The notes beneath the pieces are model-generated. The model was not told the origin of the DNA, ran no database searches, and saw nothing but the letters and a program-made list of their open reading frames with translations. Source: Amycolatopsis sp. WAC 01376 (GTDB taxonomy: Bacteria > Actinomycetota > Actinomycetes > Mycobacteriales > Pseudonocardiaceae). Taken from it: a DNA stretch of 64,000 nt. Of the stretch, positions 17,893 through 27,165 are shown piece after piece (position 1 is the first letter of the stretch; the number at the start of each line of letters is the position of its first letter). The DNA lies in NCBI RefSeq assembly GCF_003947415.1, contig NZ_QHKL01000006.1, positions 372,001 to 436,000 on the forward strand, given 5' to 3'. Both the position numbers and the translations under genes were made by a program.

Positions 17893-18303
17893 TTGTACCG
17901 CAGGTTCTGTGGCGCGCCGTCGAGGGTGACGCCCCGCCTACTGGCGTACCTGACCAAACTCGACTTCGAGCGCCGCTACGCGCTCGTCGCCCGCGACGAC
18001 ACCGGAGAAGGGGTGGCGATCGCAAGATACGAGGCGACACGGGAGGAAGGTGTCGCCGAGATCGCCGTGGTGGTCCTGCCCGGATGGCGGCGCGTCGGAT
18101 TGGCGTCGGCCCTCGTCCACATGCTCGGCGAAGCCGCGCTGAGACACGGGTTCGACCGGTTCACGGCGACCTATCTCGCGGACAACCGGCCGGTCGCGGA
18201 ACTTCTCGAAGAGGCGGGCGCGCGGCAGGTGATCGCGTCGGGAATCGCGAACGCCTCCGTGAGTCTCACCCTTGAGGCTCCCTATGAATCGGGGGAGGGC
18301 TGA
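17893..18303 (+). CDS. GNAT-family N-acetyltransferase
   Basis: About 136 residues from a TTG at 17893; the match to the family (GDAAALGKAISEADRETLYR) begins earlier, near 17840, where the frame is open but without a good start codon, so the true start may be non-standard or the 5' end damaged. The acetyl-CoA-binding motif is VVVLPGWRRVGLASALVHML (R-x-x-G-x-A), followed by FTATYLADNRPVAELLEEAG. It resembles the GNAT half of mycobacterial protein-lysine acetyltransferases and lies between the PLDc_N gene and a usp gene; mycobacterial acetyltransferases of this type acetylate USPs and acyl-CoA synthetases, which makes the neighbourhood suggestive. Confidence 0.65.
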   Translation: MYRRFCGAPSRVTPRLLAYLTKLDFERRYALVARDDTGEGVAIARYEATREEGVAEIAVVVLPGWRRVGLASALVHMLGEAALRHGFDRFTATYLADNRPVAELLEEAGARQVIASGIANASVSLTLEAPYESGEG

Positions 18304-18398
18304 AGGTCCCGCCTGCCGGTTACCAACGGCGCTCGCCGCGTACCGCGGTTCTTCCTAACGTTCGAGGCAACATCGGATACCTGACGGGGTGAGCTGAA

Positions 18399-19307
18399 AT
18401 GCCGGAACATTCGGGAAACGTGGTGGTCGTCGGAGTCGACGGATCGACATCGGCCACGATGGCGGTGCGTTGGGCGGCGGCGCAGGCCCAGCGTCGTCAC
18501 GCGGAACTCAGGCTGGTCCACGCGATCGATGACGAGTCCCTCAGCTACCCGCGAGCGATGCCGACCAGGGAGAACCTGGCGGAGATGATCAGGATGAGCG
18601 GGCACCGCATCCTTCGACAGGCACGCGATGTCGCCAAAGAGGTCGCGACGTCGGTCCAAATCTCTCTGGTCCTGCGGCATGAGAAGCCCTTGCAGGCGTT
18701 GGAATCGATGTCCGAGGACGCGAGCCTCCTCGTCCTGGGGACCGAGGGGATCCGCCCGCTCGGCAGGCTCCTGGTCGGATCCGTGTCCATCGCGCTCGCG
18801 GCCCGTGCCGCCTGTCCGGTCGCGCTGGTACGTCCGCATGTCGCGGAGGAGGCGCCTCCCGAGCTCGGGCCTGTCGTGGTCGGTGTCGACGGTTCGCCGT
18901 CGAGCGAGGCGGCTTTGGCGCTGGCTTTCGAGGAGGCTTCCTGGCGTAAGGCGACGTTGGTCGCTCTCCATTGCTGGGACGACGCGTTCCTGTCCGCGAT
19001 CTTCGAGGAGACGCAGTGGACCCTCGACCGGTCCGACGTCGAGGAGCAGGAGCGCGAGGTGCTTTCGGAACGGCTCGCGGGCTGGCGTGAGAAGTACCCG
19101 GACGTCCGCGTCGAGCGGGTCGTCGTCCGGGGCCGTCCGGCGGACGAACTGTTGAAGTACGGCGATCGTGCGCAGCTGCTCGTCGTCGGGAGCCGGGGGC
19201 GCGGCGGGGTGGCCGGGATGCTGCTGGGGTCGACCAGTCAGGCGGTTATGTCGTACGCGCTGTGCCCGGTGGTCGTGGCTCGTCCGGCGGACGAGGGGAA
19301 TCGGTGA
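18399..19307 (+). CDS. Universal stress protein, tandem domain
   Basis: A 302-residue protein with two UspA domains: residues ~5-148 (VVVVGVDGSTSATMAVRWAA ... VLGTEGIRPLGRLLVGS) and ~158-300 (VVVGVDGSPSSEAALALA ... VVGSRGRGGVAGMLLGS). The second has the full G-2X-G-9X-G-S ATP loop; the first has a degenerate loop. Tandem USPs such as Rv2005c and Rv2623 are DosR-regulated in Mycobacterium. A single GGTCCC half-site is at 18305-18310. The stop overlaps the start of the P-type ATPase gene (GTGA), so the two are co-translated. Confidence 0.88.
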   Translation: MPEHSGNVVVVGVDGSTSATMAVRWAAAQAQRRHAELRLVHAIDDESLSYPRAMPTRENLAEMIRMSGHRILRQARDVAKEVATSVQISLVLRHEKPLQALESMSEDASLLVLGTEGIRPLGRLLVGSVSIALAARAACPVALVRPHVAEEAPPELGPVVVGVDGSPSSEAALALAFEEASWRKATLVALHCWDDAFLSAIFEETQWTLDRSDVEEQEREVLSERLAGWREKYPDVRVERVVVRGRPADELLKYGDRAQLLVVGSRGRGGVAGMLLGSTSQAVMSYALCPVVVARPADEGNR

Positions 19308-21850
19308 CCGGCGCGGCCATGACGAGAAGTACGGAGGGACTCACCTCGGAGGAGGCCGCGGCCGCGTTGCTGCGTGATGGGCGGAACGTCCTGCCTCCGC
19401 CGAAACGACGGCTTCCGCTGGTCGCGCTCGCCGCGCAGATGATCCACTTCTTCGCGATCATGCTGTGGGCCGCCGCCGGACTGGCGTTGCTGGCGGGTAT
19501 GCCGGCGCTCGCCATCGCGATCGCCGTGGTCGTCGTGTTCAACGGTGCCTTCTCGTTCGCCCAGGAATACCGCGCGGACCGGGCGGCCGAGCGGTTGCGT
19601 GATCTGCTTCCGGTGCGGGCGACCGTGCGCAGGGACGGGCACGCCGTCGTGGTGGACGCCGCCGAGCTGGTCGTGGGGGACGTGGTCCTGGTCGAAGCCG
19701 GCGATCGGGTGTGCGCGGACGCCGAACTCGCCGAATGCGGCAGGCTGTCGGTGGACGAGTCGATGCTCACCGGGGAAAGCCGTCCCGTCCGGCCGGAGCC
19801 CGGAGGCCGGGTGTACGCCGGAACCTATGTGACCGAAGGCCACGCGGTGGCGACGGTGACCGCGACCGGTGCCCGCTCCCGGCTGGCCGGGATATCCGCC
19901 GTCACCGCGAGCGCGGTCCGGCCGACAAGTCCGCTGGCCGTGCAGCTGCACCGGGTCGTCCGGCTCGTGGCTTTGATCGCGGTGGCGGTCGGTTGCGTGT
20001 TCTTCGCCGTGGCCTTGGGATTGGGACGGGCGGGGACGGAGAGTTTCCTGTTCGCGATCGGTGTGACGGTCGCGCTGGTCCCGGAGGGCCTGCTGCCGAC
20101 CGTCACTCTTTCGCTGGCGCGTGCCGCGCAGAAGATGGCCAAGCGTAACGCGCTGGTGCGACGGCTCGAGGCGGTGGAGACGCTGGGAGCCACGACGTTC
20201 ATCTGCACCGACAAGACCGGGACGCTCACCCGCAACGAGATGTCGGTCGTGCGGGTGTGGACTCCGGCGGGAACGGTCGAAGTCCGTGGTGAGGGTTACG
20301 ATCCGGCGGGGGAGCTGATCGGCGATCCGGAGGCGGTGCGCGCGACGGCGGTCCTTGCGGACTCGGCGGCCCGCTGTTCGCCGGACGCTCACGCGCTCGA
20401 ACGCTCTGGCAGGTGGCAGCCGGTCGGTGATCCGATGGAAGTGGCGTTGCACGTGCTCGCCTCTCGCGCGGGTGTGGCGCACGCGCCTTCGCCGACCGAG
20501 AGGAACCCGTTCGACCCCCGCAGGCGACGGTCGTCCGTCGTGGACCCGGAGGGCCTGCATGTGTCGGGCGCGCCGGACACGATCTTGCCCCTGTGCGTGG
20601 ACGTTTCGCCGGATGCGCAGGAGGCGATCGATTCGTTGAGCCGGTCCGGCCTTCGCGTGCTCGGCATCGCACGGCGCATCTTGCCGTCCACAATGGATGG
20701 AGAACGGGGCCTCGACCTGCTCGGCCTCGTGGGCCTGCAGGATCCACCGCGCGCGGACGTCGGCGAGGCGATCGTCTCCTGCCGTCGCGCAGGAATCCGG
20801 CTGGCGATGATCACCGGCGACCATCCCGGGACGGCCCGCGCCATCGCCGCCGAGGTCGGACTGCTGGGACCGGAAAAGCTCGTTCTGGAGGGAAAAGACC
20901 TGCCGGTCGACGACGAGGAACTCGGCAGGGTGCTCGACGTCCTCGCCGTCGTCGTCGCGCGCGTCGCGCCGGAAGAGAAGCTCCGGATCGCGAAGGCGCT
21001 GCAGGCCCGAGGACATGTCGTCGCGATGACCGGGGACGGCGTCAACGACGGCCCCGCGCTCCGCACCGCGGACATCGGCGTCGCGATGGGCGCATCCGGC
21101 AGTGACGTCGCGCGCGAGGCGGCGGACCTCGTTCTCCTGGACGATCATTTCGGCACCATCGTGTCCGCCGTCGAGCTCGGACGTGCCACCTTCGTCAACA
21201 TCCGGCGGTTCCTGACCTATCACTTGACCGACAACGTTGCCGAGCTCACGCCGTTCGTCGTCTGGGCGCTCGCCGGCGGCCAGATCCCGCTGGCGATCAC
21301 CGTGCTGCAGGTACTCGCGCTCGACATCGGCACCGATCTGCTGCCCGCGGTCGCACTCGGCGCGGAGCCTCCGAACCGGCGCACCATGGAAGGCCCGGCC
21401 CGGGGTGGGTCACTGATCGACGGAAGGTTGGCACGCCGCGCTTTCGGGATTCTCGGTCCGGCCGAGGCGCTGGCCTCGATGTCGGCCTTCCTCATCGTGC
21501 TGCTGGCCGGAGGATGGTGGTTCGGCGAAACCGCGGACACGGGGTTGCTCGCGGTGGCTTCGGGTACGGCGTTTTCGGCGATCGTGCTCGGGCAGCTTGC
21601 GAACGCGTTCGCCTGTCGAAGCGAGTCGCGCTGGGTCGGCCGGATCGGGCTCGGGGGCAACCCGCTCCTGTGGTTCGCGATCCTGTTCGAGCTCGCGATG
21701 CTCGCCGTGTTCCTGCTGATGCCGCCGTTGCCGGAGCTACTGGGTGGCACGGTACCCGGACCGCTCGGCTGGACACTCGCCATCGCGACCGTGCCGGTGG
21801 TCCTGCTCGCCGACACGCTGCACAAAGTGGCCCGAGCCCGCCGCCGGTGA
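19304..21850 (+). CDS. P-type cation-transporting ATPase
   Basis: About 848 residues from GTG 19304, which overlaps the usp stop; ATG 19319 is the alternative. All P-type landmarks are present: SMLTGESRPV (A domain), the PEGLLPT helix, DKTGTLTRNEMS with the phosphorylated Asp, and TGDGVNDGPAL. The M4 motif with Glu instead of CPC points to a Ca2+/Na+/K+-type (P2A-like) pump, not a heavy-metal pump. CtpF (Rv1997) of the DosR regulon is of this kind. The nucleotide-binding domain is rather short. It pairs with a usp gene, as does the second ATPase at 28713. Confidence 0.9.
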   Translation: MTGAAMTRSTEGLTSEEAAAALLRDGRNVLPPPKRRLPLVALAAQMIHFFAIMLWAAAGLALLAGMPALAIAIAVVVVFNGAFSFAQEYRADRAAERLRDLLPVRATVRRDGHAVVVDAAELVVGDVVLVEAGDRVCADAELAECGRLSVDESMLTGESRPVRPEPGGRVYAGTYVTEGHAVATVTATGARSRLAGISAVTASAVRPTSPLAVQLHRVVRLVALIAVAVGCVFFAVALGLGRAGTESFLFAIGVTVALVPEGLLPTVTLSLARAAQKMAKRNALVRRLEAVETLGATTFICTDKTGTLTRNEMSVVRVWTPAGTVEVRGEGYDPAGELIGDPEAVRATAVLADSAARCSPDAHALERSGRWQPVGDPMEVALHVLASRAGVAHAPSPTERNPFDPRRRRSSVVDPEGLHVSGAPDTILPLCVDVSPDAQEAIDSLSRSGLRVLGIARRILPSTMDGERGLDLLGLVGLQDPPRADVGEAIVSCRRAGIRLAMITGDHPGTARAIAAEVGLLGPEKLVLEGKDLPVDDEELGRVLDVLAVVVARVAPEEKLRIAKALQARGHVVAMTGDGVNDGPALRTADIGVAMGASGSDVAREAADLVLLDDHFGTIVSAVELGRATFVNIRRFLTYHLTDNVAELTPFVVWALAGGQIPLAITVLQVLALDIGTDLLPAVALGAEPPNRRTMEGPARGGSLIDGRLARRAFGILGPAEALASMSAFLIVLLAGGWWFGETADTGLLAVASGTAFSAIVLGQLANAFACRSESRWVGRIGLGGNPLLWFAILFELAMLAVFLLMPPLPELLGGTVPGPLGWTLAIATVPVVLLADTLHKVARARRR

Positions 21851-21856
21851 GCGTCG

Positions 21857-22090
21857 GTGGTCGTGAGTGGCGATTCGGGTTCTATTGAGGGGTAAGGCAA
21901 ACGTGTCGTGTCTCGGGCGAGAAGGTCAGACCCGGATCTCGCGTGTTCAGACTCCTCACCCCTGGGTGCGGCATCCAGGCACGCGAGTCAAGCCATGTAC
22001 TTCACGGCCGGCCGCCGAGGCCACAACCGTCCCACTGTCACCAGGGATTTGACTTTCCCCTCAATAACCCGAATCGTCACTCACGACCAC
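21857..22090. repeat. 234-bp element with ~44-bp imperfect terminal inverted repeats (MITE-like)
   Basis: The left arm (21857-21901) begins GTGGTCGTGAGTGGCGATTC and the right arm (22048-22090) is its near-perfect complement (about five differences and small gaps). The ~146-base interior has no gene. The element fills the gap between two convergent genes. The size and long arms suggest a non-autonomous mobile element or a fold-back transcription barrier; no target-site duplication is obvious. Part of the arm sequence recurs at 4412-4425. Confidence 0.6.
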
Positions 22091-22118
22091 CGGATGCCGT
22101 CGTTTCAGCTCAGACCCA

Positions 22119-23495
22119 TCAGGGCCGGGATTCGCGGGCGAGGCGGAGCAGGGCCTCGAGGTCGTGCTCGATGGCCTTGGCGAAGAAGCCGGATTCCGGC
22201 GAACTGGCGAAGTCCAGTGTTACTCCGAAGGTCACCTTGTCCTGATAGGACAGTATGGCGACCCCGGACCTCAGCCGCATCGCGATCGGCACGTACGGAT
22301 ACAGTTCCAGCACCTCGCGACCGAGCAGGTGCAGTGGTTCCGCTGGCCCTGGAACATTGGTGGTGACGGTGACGACGTTGTGCTGAGGAAGTCCCGCGGC
22401 CAGGCGAATCGCCCAGGCGATCGGCGCGAAAGGCGTGTGTTCGCCCGCTTCGGTCAGTGCGGCGCCCGCCTCCGCTTCCTTGGTGGCTTTCAGGTCGGCG
22501 AGCCGCCGATGGACCGCGAGCAGCCTGCCCGCGGGATCCGGTATATCGACGGGGAGCAGCGGCAACATCAGCGAAACCCGGTTGTCCAGAGTCTCCAGGT
22601 CGCCGCGAACGGAGACGGGAACGAGGGTGCGCACCGAGTCCGGCAGTGGCTTTTCTCCCCGGCGCAGCAACACGTCGCGGAACGCGCTGGTGATCGAGGC
22701 GAGCACCACGTCGTTCATGGTCACGTCGAACGCGGCACGGATCTCGCCGATCTCGGCCAGGGAGGTGCGAGCCACCTCGTAGCGCCGTCCGGGTCCGATC
22801 GGACCCGACAACGAAGACTTGGCGGTGGGAATGAGGGCCGCGGCGAGCGCGGTCAGTCCCTCGGCCGTGTCGGCCATCAGGCGGGCTGTACGGTTCGGAG
22901 ACAGCACCAGTCCACCGACGCTGCGGAGCAGGTCCACGGGAAGCGAGACGAGTCCGCGTGCCGCGTCCAGCAACAAGGCCGCCGTGCCGGGGTCCCGCTC
23001 CGGTTCCGTAGCAGTCTTCGCCGGGGTCTCTGCCGAGAACATCAGTTGCAGCAGCGCGTTCCCCGCGACACCGTCGGCGAGACAGTGGTGCAGTTTCGAC
23101 AGCACGGCCCAGCGACCACCGGCGAGTCCTTCGATGACCCAGAACTCCCACAGCGGATGGTCGCGGTCGAGGCGTTCGGCCATCAGGAGCGCCACGAGTT
23201 CGCAGAGCGCGTTCTCGTCGCCCGGTACCGGGACCGAGACCCGGTGAAAATGTCTCGAGGCGTCGAACCGGTCGTCGTCGACCCACACCGGTGGGCCGAG
23301 GTCGAGGGGGACCCGGTGCACCTTTTGCCGATAGCGGGGGACCAGCGGCGACTTCGAGGTGATCAGCTCGGCGAAATCCCCCTTTGGCGGCACCGGCCCT
23401 TCGAGTATCGCGACCGAAGCTATCGAGAGGGTGGCGTCGGAATCGCCGTCCTCGAGTTCGAGGAAGGCGGCGTCCAGCGGACTCAGTCTGTCCAT
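22119..23495 (-). CDS. Wax ester synthase/diacylglycerol acyltransferase (WS/DGAT)
   Basis: A 458-residue protein starting MDRLSPLDAAFLELED, the typical opening of actinobacterial WS/DGATs. The catalytic HHxxxDG motif is HHCLADG (~137-143), and the C-terminal domain contains the family blocks NRVSLMLPLLPVDIPDP and VTTNVPGPAEPLHLLG. These enzymes esterify acyl-CoA to diacylglycerol or fatty alcohol and make storage triacylglycerol or wax. Tgs1 (Rv3130c) is a strong DosR target in M. tuberculosis. It lies last in a minus-strand run nitroreductase-SHOCT-WS/DGAT with short gaps (18 and 27 bases). Confidence 0.92.
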   Translation of the reverse strand: MDRLSPLDAAFLELEDGDSDATLSIASVAILEGPVPPKGDFAELITSKSPLVPRYRQKVHRVPLDLGPPVWVDDDRFDASRHFHRVSVPVPGDENALCELVALLMAERLDRDHPLWEFWVIEGLAGGRWAVLSKLHHCLADGVAGNALLQLMFSAETPAKTATEPERDPGTAALLLDAARGLVSLPVDLLRSVGGLVLSPNRTARLMADTAEGLTALAAALIPTAKSSLSGPIGPGRRYEVARTSLAEIGEIRAAFDVTMNDVVLASITSAFRDVLLRRGEKPLPDSVRTLVPVSVRGDLETLDNRVSLMLPLLPVDIPDPAGRLLAVHRRLADLKATKEAEAGAALTEAGEHTPFAPIAWAIRLAAGLPQHNVVTVTTNVPGPAEPLHLLGREVLELYPYVPIAMRLRSGVAILSYQDKVTFGVTLDFASSPESGFFAKAIEHDLEALLRLARESRP

Positions 23496-23522
23496 GGTGG
23501 ACTCCTAAGGCGTACCGGAGAA

Positions 23523-23753
23523 TCAGGTTCTGAGCGCGGCGCGGCGCGCTTCGAATTCGTCCTTGTCGATCTCCCCACGAGCGAACCTTTCGTTGAGGAT
23601 CCGGATGGCCTGGTCGTGGCTCTCCGACGGCCGCGCGGAGCGGCGCAGGAGGAGCACCGACACGGTGATGAGCCCGCCGACGAGCACGAGCACGGTGATG
23701 AGCATCAGCAGCATGCCGATCCAGCCGCCGTCCGCGTAGTGCGAGTACCGCAT
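23523..23753 (-). CDS. Small SHOCT-domain membrane protein
   Basis: A 76-residue protein with one membrane helix (IGMLLMLITVLVLVGGLITVSVLLL, ~13-37) and a C-terminal SHOCT motif (AIRILNERFARGEIDKDEFEARRAAL). SHOCT is a short oligomerisation domain found at the end of many small membrane proteins. It sits between the nitroreductase and WS/DGAT genes in one operon. Its role is unknown. Confidence 0.8.
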   Translation of the reverse strand: MRYSHYADGGWIGMLLMLITVLVLVGGLITVSVLLLRRSARPSESHDQAIRILNERFARGEIDKDEFEARRAALRT

Positions 23754-23771
23754 ATCCGCTCCTCTGATCGT

Positions 23772-24791
23772 TCAGTGACTTTGGTAGCGCACCGTCTCGG
23801 TGATGGGTTTTCCCAGTTCCCCCATGACTTCCGCCAGACTCCGGCGAGGGGTGGCCGGCAGGGGATCCGCGTTGACCGGTGCCCAGCCCGTCCGGAGCAC
23901 CATCTGAGGGAACGTCCCACCGGTGATGAGGTCGCGGACCTTCTCGCGGGTACCGGCGAGCTCCAGCGGTTCGGTGAGCGGAGACGTCGCGAGGCCCAGG
24001 CTGGTCGCGGTGAGCAGGACAGCGCTCGTCGCTTCACCCGCGCGGAGCCTGGACATCGGATCGTCTGACGCGGTGCTCAGCACGATCAGGACGGTTTCGT
24101 CGTTCTCGCCGGTCGCGCCTTCGGTCTGGGGGAGCCGGGGCTCGGCGAACGCGCGCGCGGGCAGGGCGCCGGGGGTGTCGTCCTGTGCGGGCGCGTTCGC
24201 CGAGGGGACACCGTCCGGAGAGACGTGACGTCCGCTCCAGGCGGCGAGTTCGGTGCGGTAGACCGGGTCCTCGGAATGCAGCCGGGCGGCTTCCTTGATG
24301 GCGCCGGCGAGGTGGTAGCGGGCAGAGTCGAGGGCTGGGCGCAGGATGGCGCCTTCGTCGGCGGCGCGGCGGGTCAGGGCGTCGATGTGCCCTTGGGGGA
24401 CGCCCCAGGAGCTGTGCCTGCGCCTGTCGGTCCGGCGGCGGGGGATGGCCGCGGCCAGCTCGATGTCGTCCAGCGTCGGCTGATGGCGGTGAAGTTCGAT
24501 GGCCGCGAGGTGGTCCGGCTCCGCGGGATTGGGCAGGCGGTGCACCTCGGCACGCCAGCCCAAGGCGGCGAAGCCGACCCGGAGGTGGTGCAGTGCCGCG
24601 CCGCAGCTGAGCATCAGGTCCCGGCCGTCGGGGTCGGTGCCGCCGAGCTGCCGGCTGCGATCGGCGTAGAGGTGGACCGTGCGGTCCCCGGTTCGCCATT
24701 GCCAGGGCTGGGAATTGTGCACCGAAGGCGCGCGGACGGCCAGCGCCACCGCGGATTCGACGGTGAAGTCGTCGGGAAGGCCGTGGTCCAT
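23772..24791 (-). CDS. Acg-family nitroreductase-like protein
   Basis: A 339-residue third paralogue of the Acg group: VRAPSVHNSQPWQWRTGDR at ~16-34, PRRRTDRRRHSSW near 114-126, LPARAFAEPRLPQTEG in the middle and QMVLRTGWAPVNADPLPATP at the end. The central segment differs from the LPWAGLV form of the other two copies, so it belongs to a separate branch. It heads the operon that includes the SHOCT and WS/DGAT genes and is divergent from the DUF4389 gene. Confidence 0.85.
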   Translation of the reverse strand: MDHGLPDDFTVESAVALAVRAPSVHNSQPWQWRTGDRTVHLYADRSRQLGGTDPDGRDLMLSCGAALHHLRVGFAALGWRAEVHRLPNPAEPDHLAAIELHRHQPTLDDIELAAAIPRRRTDRRRHSSWGVPQGHIDALTRRAADEGAILRPALDSARYHLAGAIKEAARLHSEDPVYRTELAAWSGRHVSPDGVPSANAPAQDDTPGALPARAFAEPRLPQTEGATGENDETVLIVLSTASDDPMSRLRAGEATSAVLLTATSLGLATSPLTEPLELAGTREKVRDLITGGTFPQMVLRTGWAPVNADPLPATPRRSLAEVMGELGKPITETVRYQSH

Positions 24792-24959
24792 CGGAAAACC
24801 TGCCTCTGAGAAGGGGAAAGGGGGCGAGGTTCATGGTTCTCGGTCCGGCGGGGCGAGGGCAGGGTCGGAGGGCCCGGCTCGGCGGGCCGTTCGTTTCTGT
24901 TCCCACCGGCGCACGGGGCGGAGAGTCGACGGGTCCGCTCCCTGCAAGGAGGCGTCGTC

Positions 24960-26353
24960 ATGAGTTCGTCCGTCCGCGTCGAGACAACGCTCGATCCCGG
25001 CCTGTCCCGGTGGCTCTGGCTGGTGAAATGGCTGCTCGCGATTCCGCATTACCTCGTGCTCGCGGTGCTGTGGCTCGCGTTCGTCCCGCTGACGATGGTG
25101 GCGTTCTTCGCCATCCTGTTCACCGGGCGATATCCGCGGTCGATCTTCGAGTTCACCGTCGGGGTTTTCCGCTGGGCGTGGCGAGTGCACTACTACGCCT
25201 ACGCCGCGCTGGGCACCGACCGCTATCCACCCTTCACCCTCGCCGACGACCCGTCCTATCCAGCCAGGCTCGAAATCGACTACCCGGAACGCTTGTCGCG
25301 CGGATCGGTGCTGGTGAAATGGTGGCTGCTGGCGATTCCGCACTACCTCATCCTCGGCGTCTTCGCGGGCGGAGGACTGTGGCTCGGCTGGGGCCCGTCC
25401 GACGACCGGTTCAGCTGGGGAGCGGGCGGCTTGATCGGGACCCTGGTGCTCATCGCCGCGATCATCCTGCTGTTCACCGGGAAGTACCCGAAGCCCTTGT
25501 ACGACTTCGTGATCGGGATGGACCGCTGGGTCATCCGGGTCGGCGCCTACGCCGCGCTGATGACCGACGAGTACCCGCCGTTCCGGCTGGACATGGGGGA
25601 ACCGAACCGGGACAAACCGCGACTTCGCCGGAGAAACGGCCCTCGAGCCAGTCCGGTGCGCAGTGGTCGCCGGGCCGGATCGTTTCGGTCGTGGCCGGTG
25701 TGGCACTGGGTGCCATTTCGCTGGGACTGCTCACCGGCGGGATCACCTTGCTCTGGGTGGACCAGGGCGAACGATCCGACGACGGCTACCTGTCCGCCTC
25801 GTCGACCTACAGCACGGGGACCTACGCGCTGACAAGCGAGAGAGTGCACTTCGCCGGCACTCCCGACGACGTGCTGCTCGCCGAGCGAGCGCTGGGCGAC
25901 ATTCGCATCCGGGTCACCGATCTGGGCTCGGAGAACCCGGTCTTCGTCGGTATCGCGCCGTCATCCGCGGTCGAGCGCTACCTGGAGGGAACCGAGTACG
26001 CGACCATCACCGACCTCGCTTCGGGCGCGGTGGCCGTTCACCAGGGTCCGGGTGTCCCGATGCTCCCGGAGAACGCGGATGTCTGGACGGTCTCGTCGAT
26101 CGGGGTGGGAATCCGCACGGTCGCGTGGCCGGATCAGGCGGGTGACTGGACGGTCGTGGTGATGAACGCCGACGGGTCGCCGGGGGTGGACGTGCGGGCG
26201 GAGGCCGGCGTGACCGCTCCCACGCTCGGCTGGCTCGCGTGGGTCTTCCTGACCGCAGGCGTCGTGCTGCTCGACGACGCCGTCCTGCTGGTCGCGATCC
26301 CCGTCTCCCGCGCCTCCCGTGAGCCGGCCGATACACGGCAAAGGGCGTCCTGA
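24960..26353 (+). CDS. DUF4389 membrane protein, frameshifted at a G-run
   Basis: From ATG 24960 the first ~213 residues hold two DUF4389 units (KWLLAIPHYLVLAVLW ... LFTGRYPRSIFEFTVG and KWWLLAIPHYLILGVF ... LFTGKYPKPLYDFVIG), each with a membrane helix pair. At the GGGGG run 25595-25599 the conserved sequence moves to another frame, where it continues without a stop (SPGRIVSVVAGVALGAISLG, an extracytoplasmic beta domain, then a helix WLAWVFLTAGVVLLDDAVLL) to 26353. Intact relatives would be a single ~460-residue protein. The cause may be a real one-base loss, a sequencing error or slippage. Otherwise two shorter proteins would be made: 24960-25832 and an N-terminally open 3' part. The 3' end overlaps the flavodoxin start (TGATG). 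Confidence 0.7.
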
Positions 26354-26877
26354 TGCGCACCCTGGTGATCTTCGAGTCGATGTTCGGGAACACGGAAACC
26401 GTGGCGACGGCGATCGGAAAGGGACTGTCGGCGCACACGGAGGTCGACGTCGTCAACGTGGACGAGGCACCCCGTGCTTGGGACGGTATCGACCTGCTGG
26501 TCGTCGGCGGGCCGACACACGCATTGGGGATGACCCGGCCGTCGACCCGGAAGTCCGCGCTCGAGCAGGCCGGACACGGCGTGCGATCGGCCACCGGCCT
26601 GCGCGAATGGCTCGGGTCGTGCGGTACTGCTCGAGCGCGGATACCGGTGGCCGTCTTCGATACGAGGATGGCCAAACCACGCTGGCTCACCGGTTCCGCC
26701 GCCCGCGGCGCGGAGAAGGTCCTGCGGCGGCATGGAGGTGTCCCGCTCGTGCCGTCCGAGAGCTTCTTCGTGGACGTGGGCAAGGAGGCCACTCTGCTTC
26801 GCGAAGGAGAGCAGGAGCGGGCGGAAGCCTGGGGAGCCGGGCTCGGCCGCCTGCTCACCGCGAAGGCGGGCGGCTGA
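26353..26877 (+). CDS. Flavodoxin-like protein
   Basis: A 174-residue flavodoxin-fold protein. The FMN phosphate loop is ESMFGNTETVA (~9-19, S-x-x-G-N-T), followed by LLVVGGPTHALGM, the usual second FMN loop. It carries electrons or regulates redox enzymes in the cytosol. The ATG overlaps the preceding stop (TGATG), so it is translated with the DUF4389 protein. Flavodoxin-like genes occur in actinobacterial DevR-linked regions. Confidence 0.85.
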   Translation: MRTLVIFESMFGNTETVATAIGKGLSAHTEVDVVNVDEAPRAWDGIDLLVVGGPTHALGMTRPSTRKSALEQAGHGVRSATGLREWLGSCGTARARIPVAVFDTRMAKPRWLTGSAARGAEKVLRRHGGVPLVPSESFFVDVGKEATLLREGEQERAEAWGAGLGRLLTAKAGG

Positions 26878-26908
26878 GCGTCACGGATGGCTCAACACCC
26901 ACGCGGCG

Positions 26909-27157
26909 ATGACGAGCCCGCCGGAATCGGTCGTGAAACGCACCAGAGCGGGAGCGAGAACACCTGACCTGCGGACCGGATGGAGTGTGACCGTCGTCGG
27001 CCACGCGAACCTGATGACGGACGTCACCGAGCTCGTGGACGTGTCCGGAACATGGCTGGAGACATAGGTCGACGGCCGCCGCGACCATTTCATCCGGATC
27101 GAGGTGGAGAAGGTGACCGGACGACGTCTGCGCACGCCGGTGACCACCACCGCCTGA
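26909..27157 (+). pseudogene. Remnant of PNPOx-like (pyridoxamine 5'-phosphate oxidase family) gene
   Basis: The frame MTSPPESVVKRTRAG then LRTGWSVTVVGHANLMTD matches the centre of short PNPOx-like flavin proteins (consensus TGWSV-VxGxA), and the end DHFIRIEVEKVTGRRL is the family's C-terminal motif. A TAG stop at 27065-27067 separates the two parts, and the N-terminal half of the domain is lost. The frame resumes after the stop to a TGA at 27155. PNPOx-like proteins are standard dormancy-regulon members, so an originally functional copy was probably here. Confidence 0.6.
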
Positions 27158-27165
27158 CCGGATGC

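Noticed and set aside
17628..18275. Alternative frame across the GNAT region
   Set aside because: Arg-rich shadow; the GNAT frame shows the acetyl-CoA motif.
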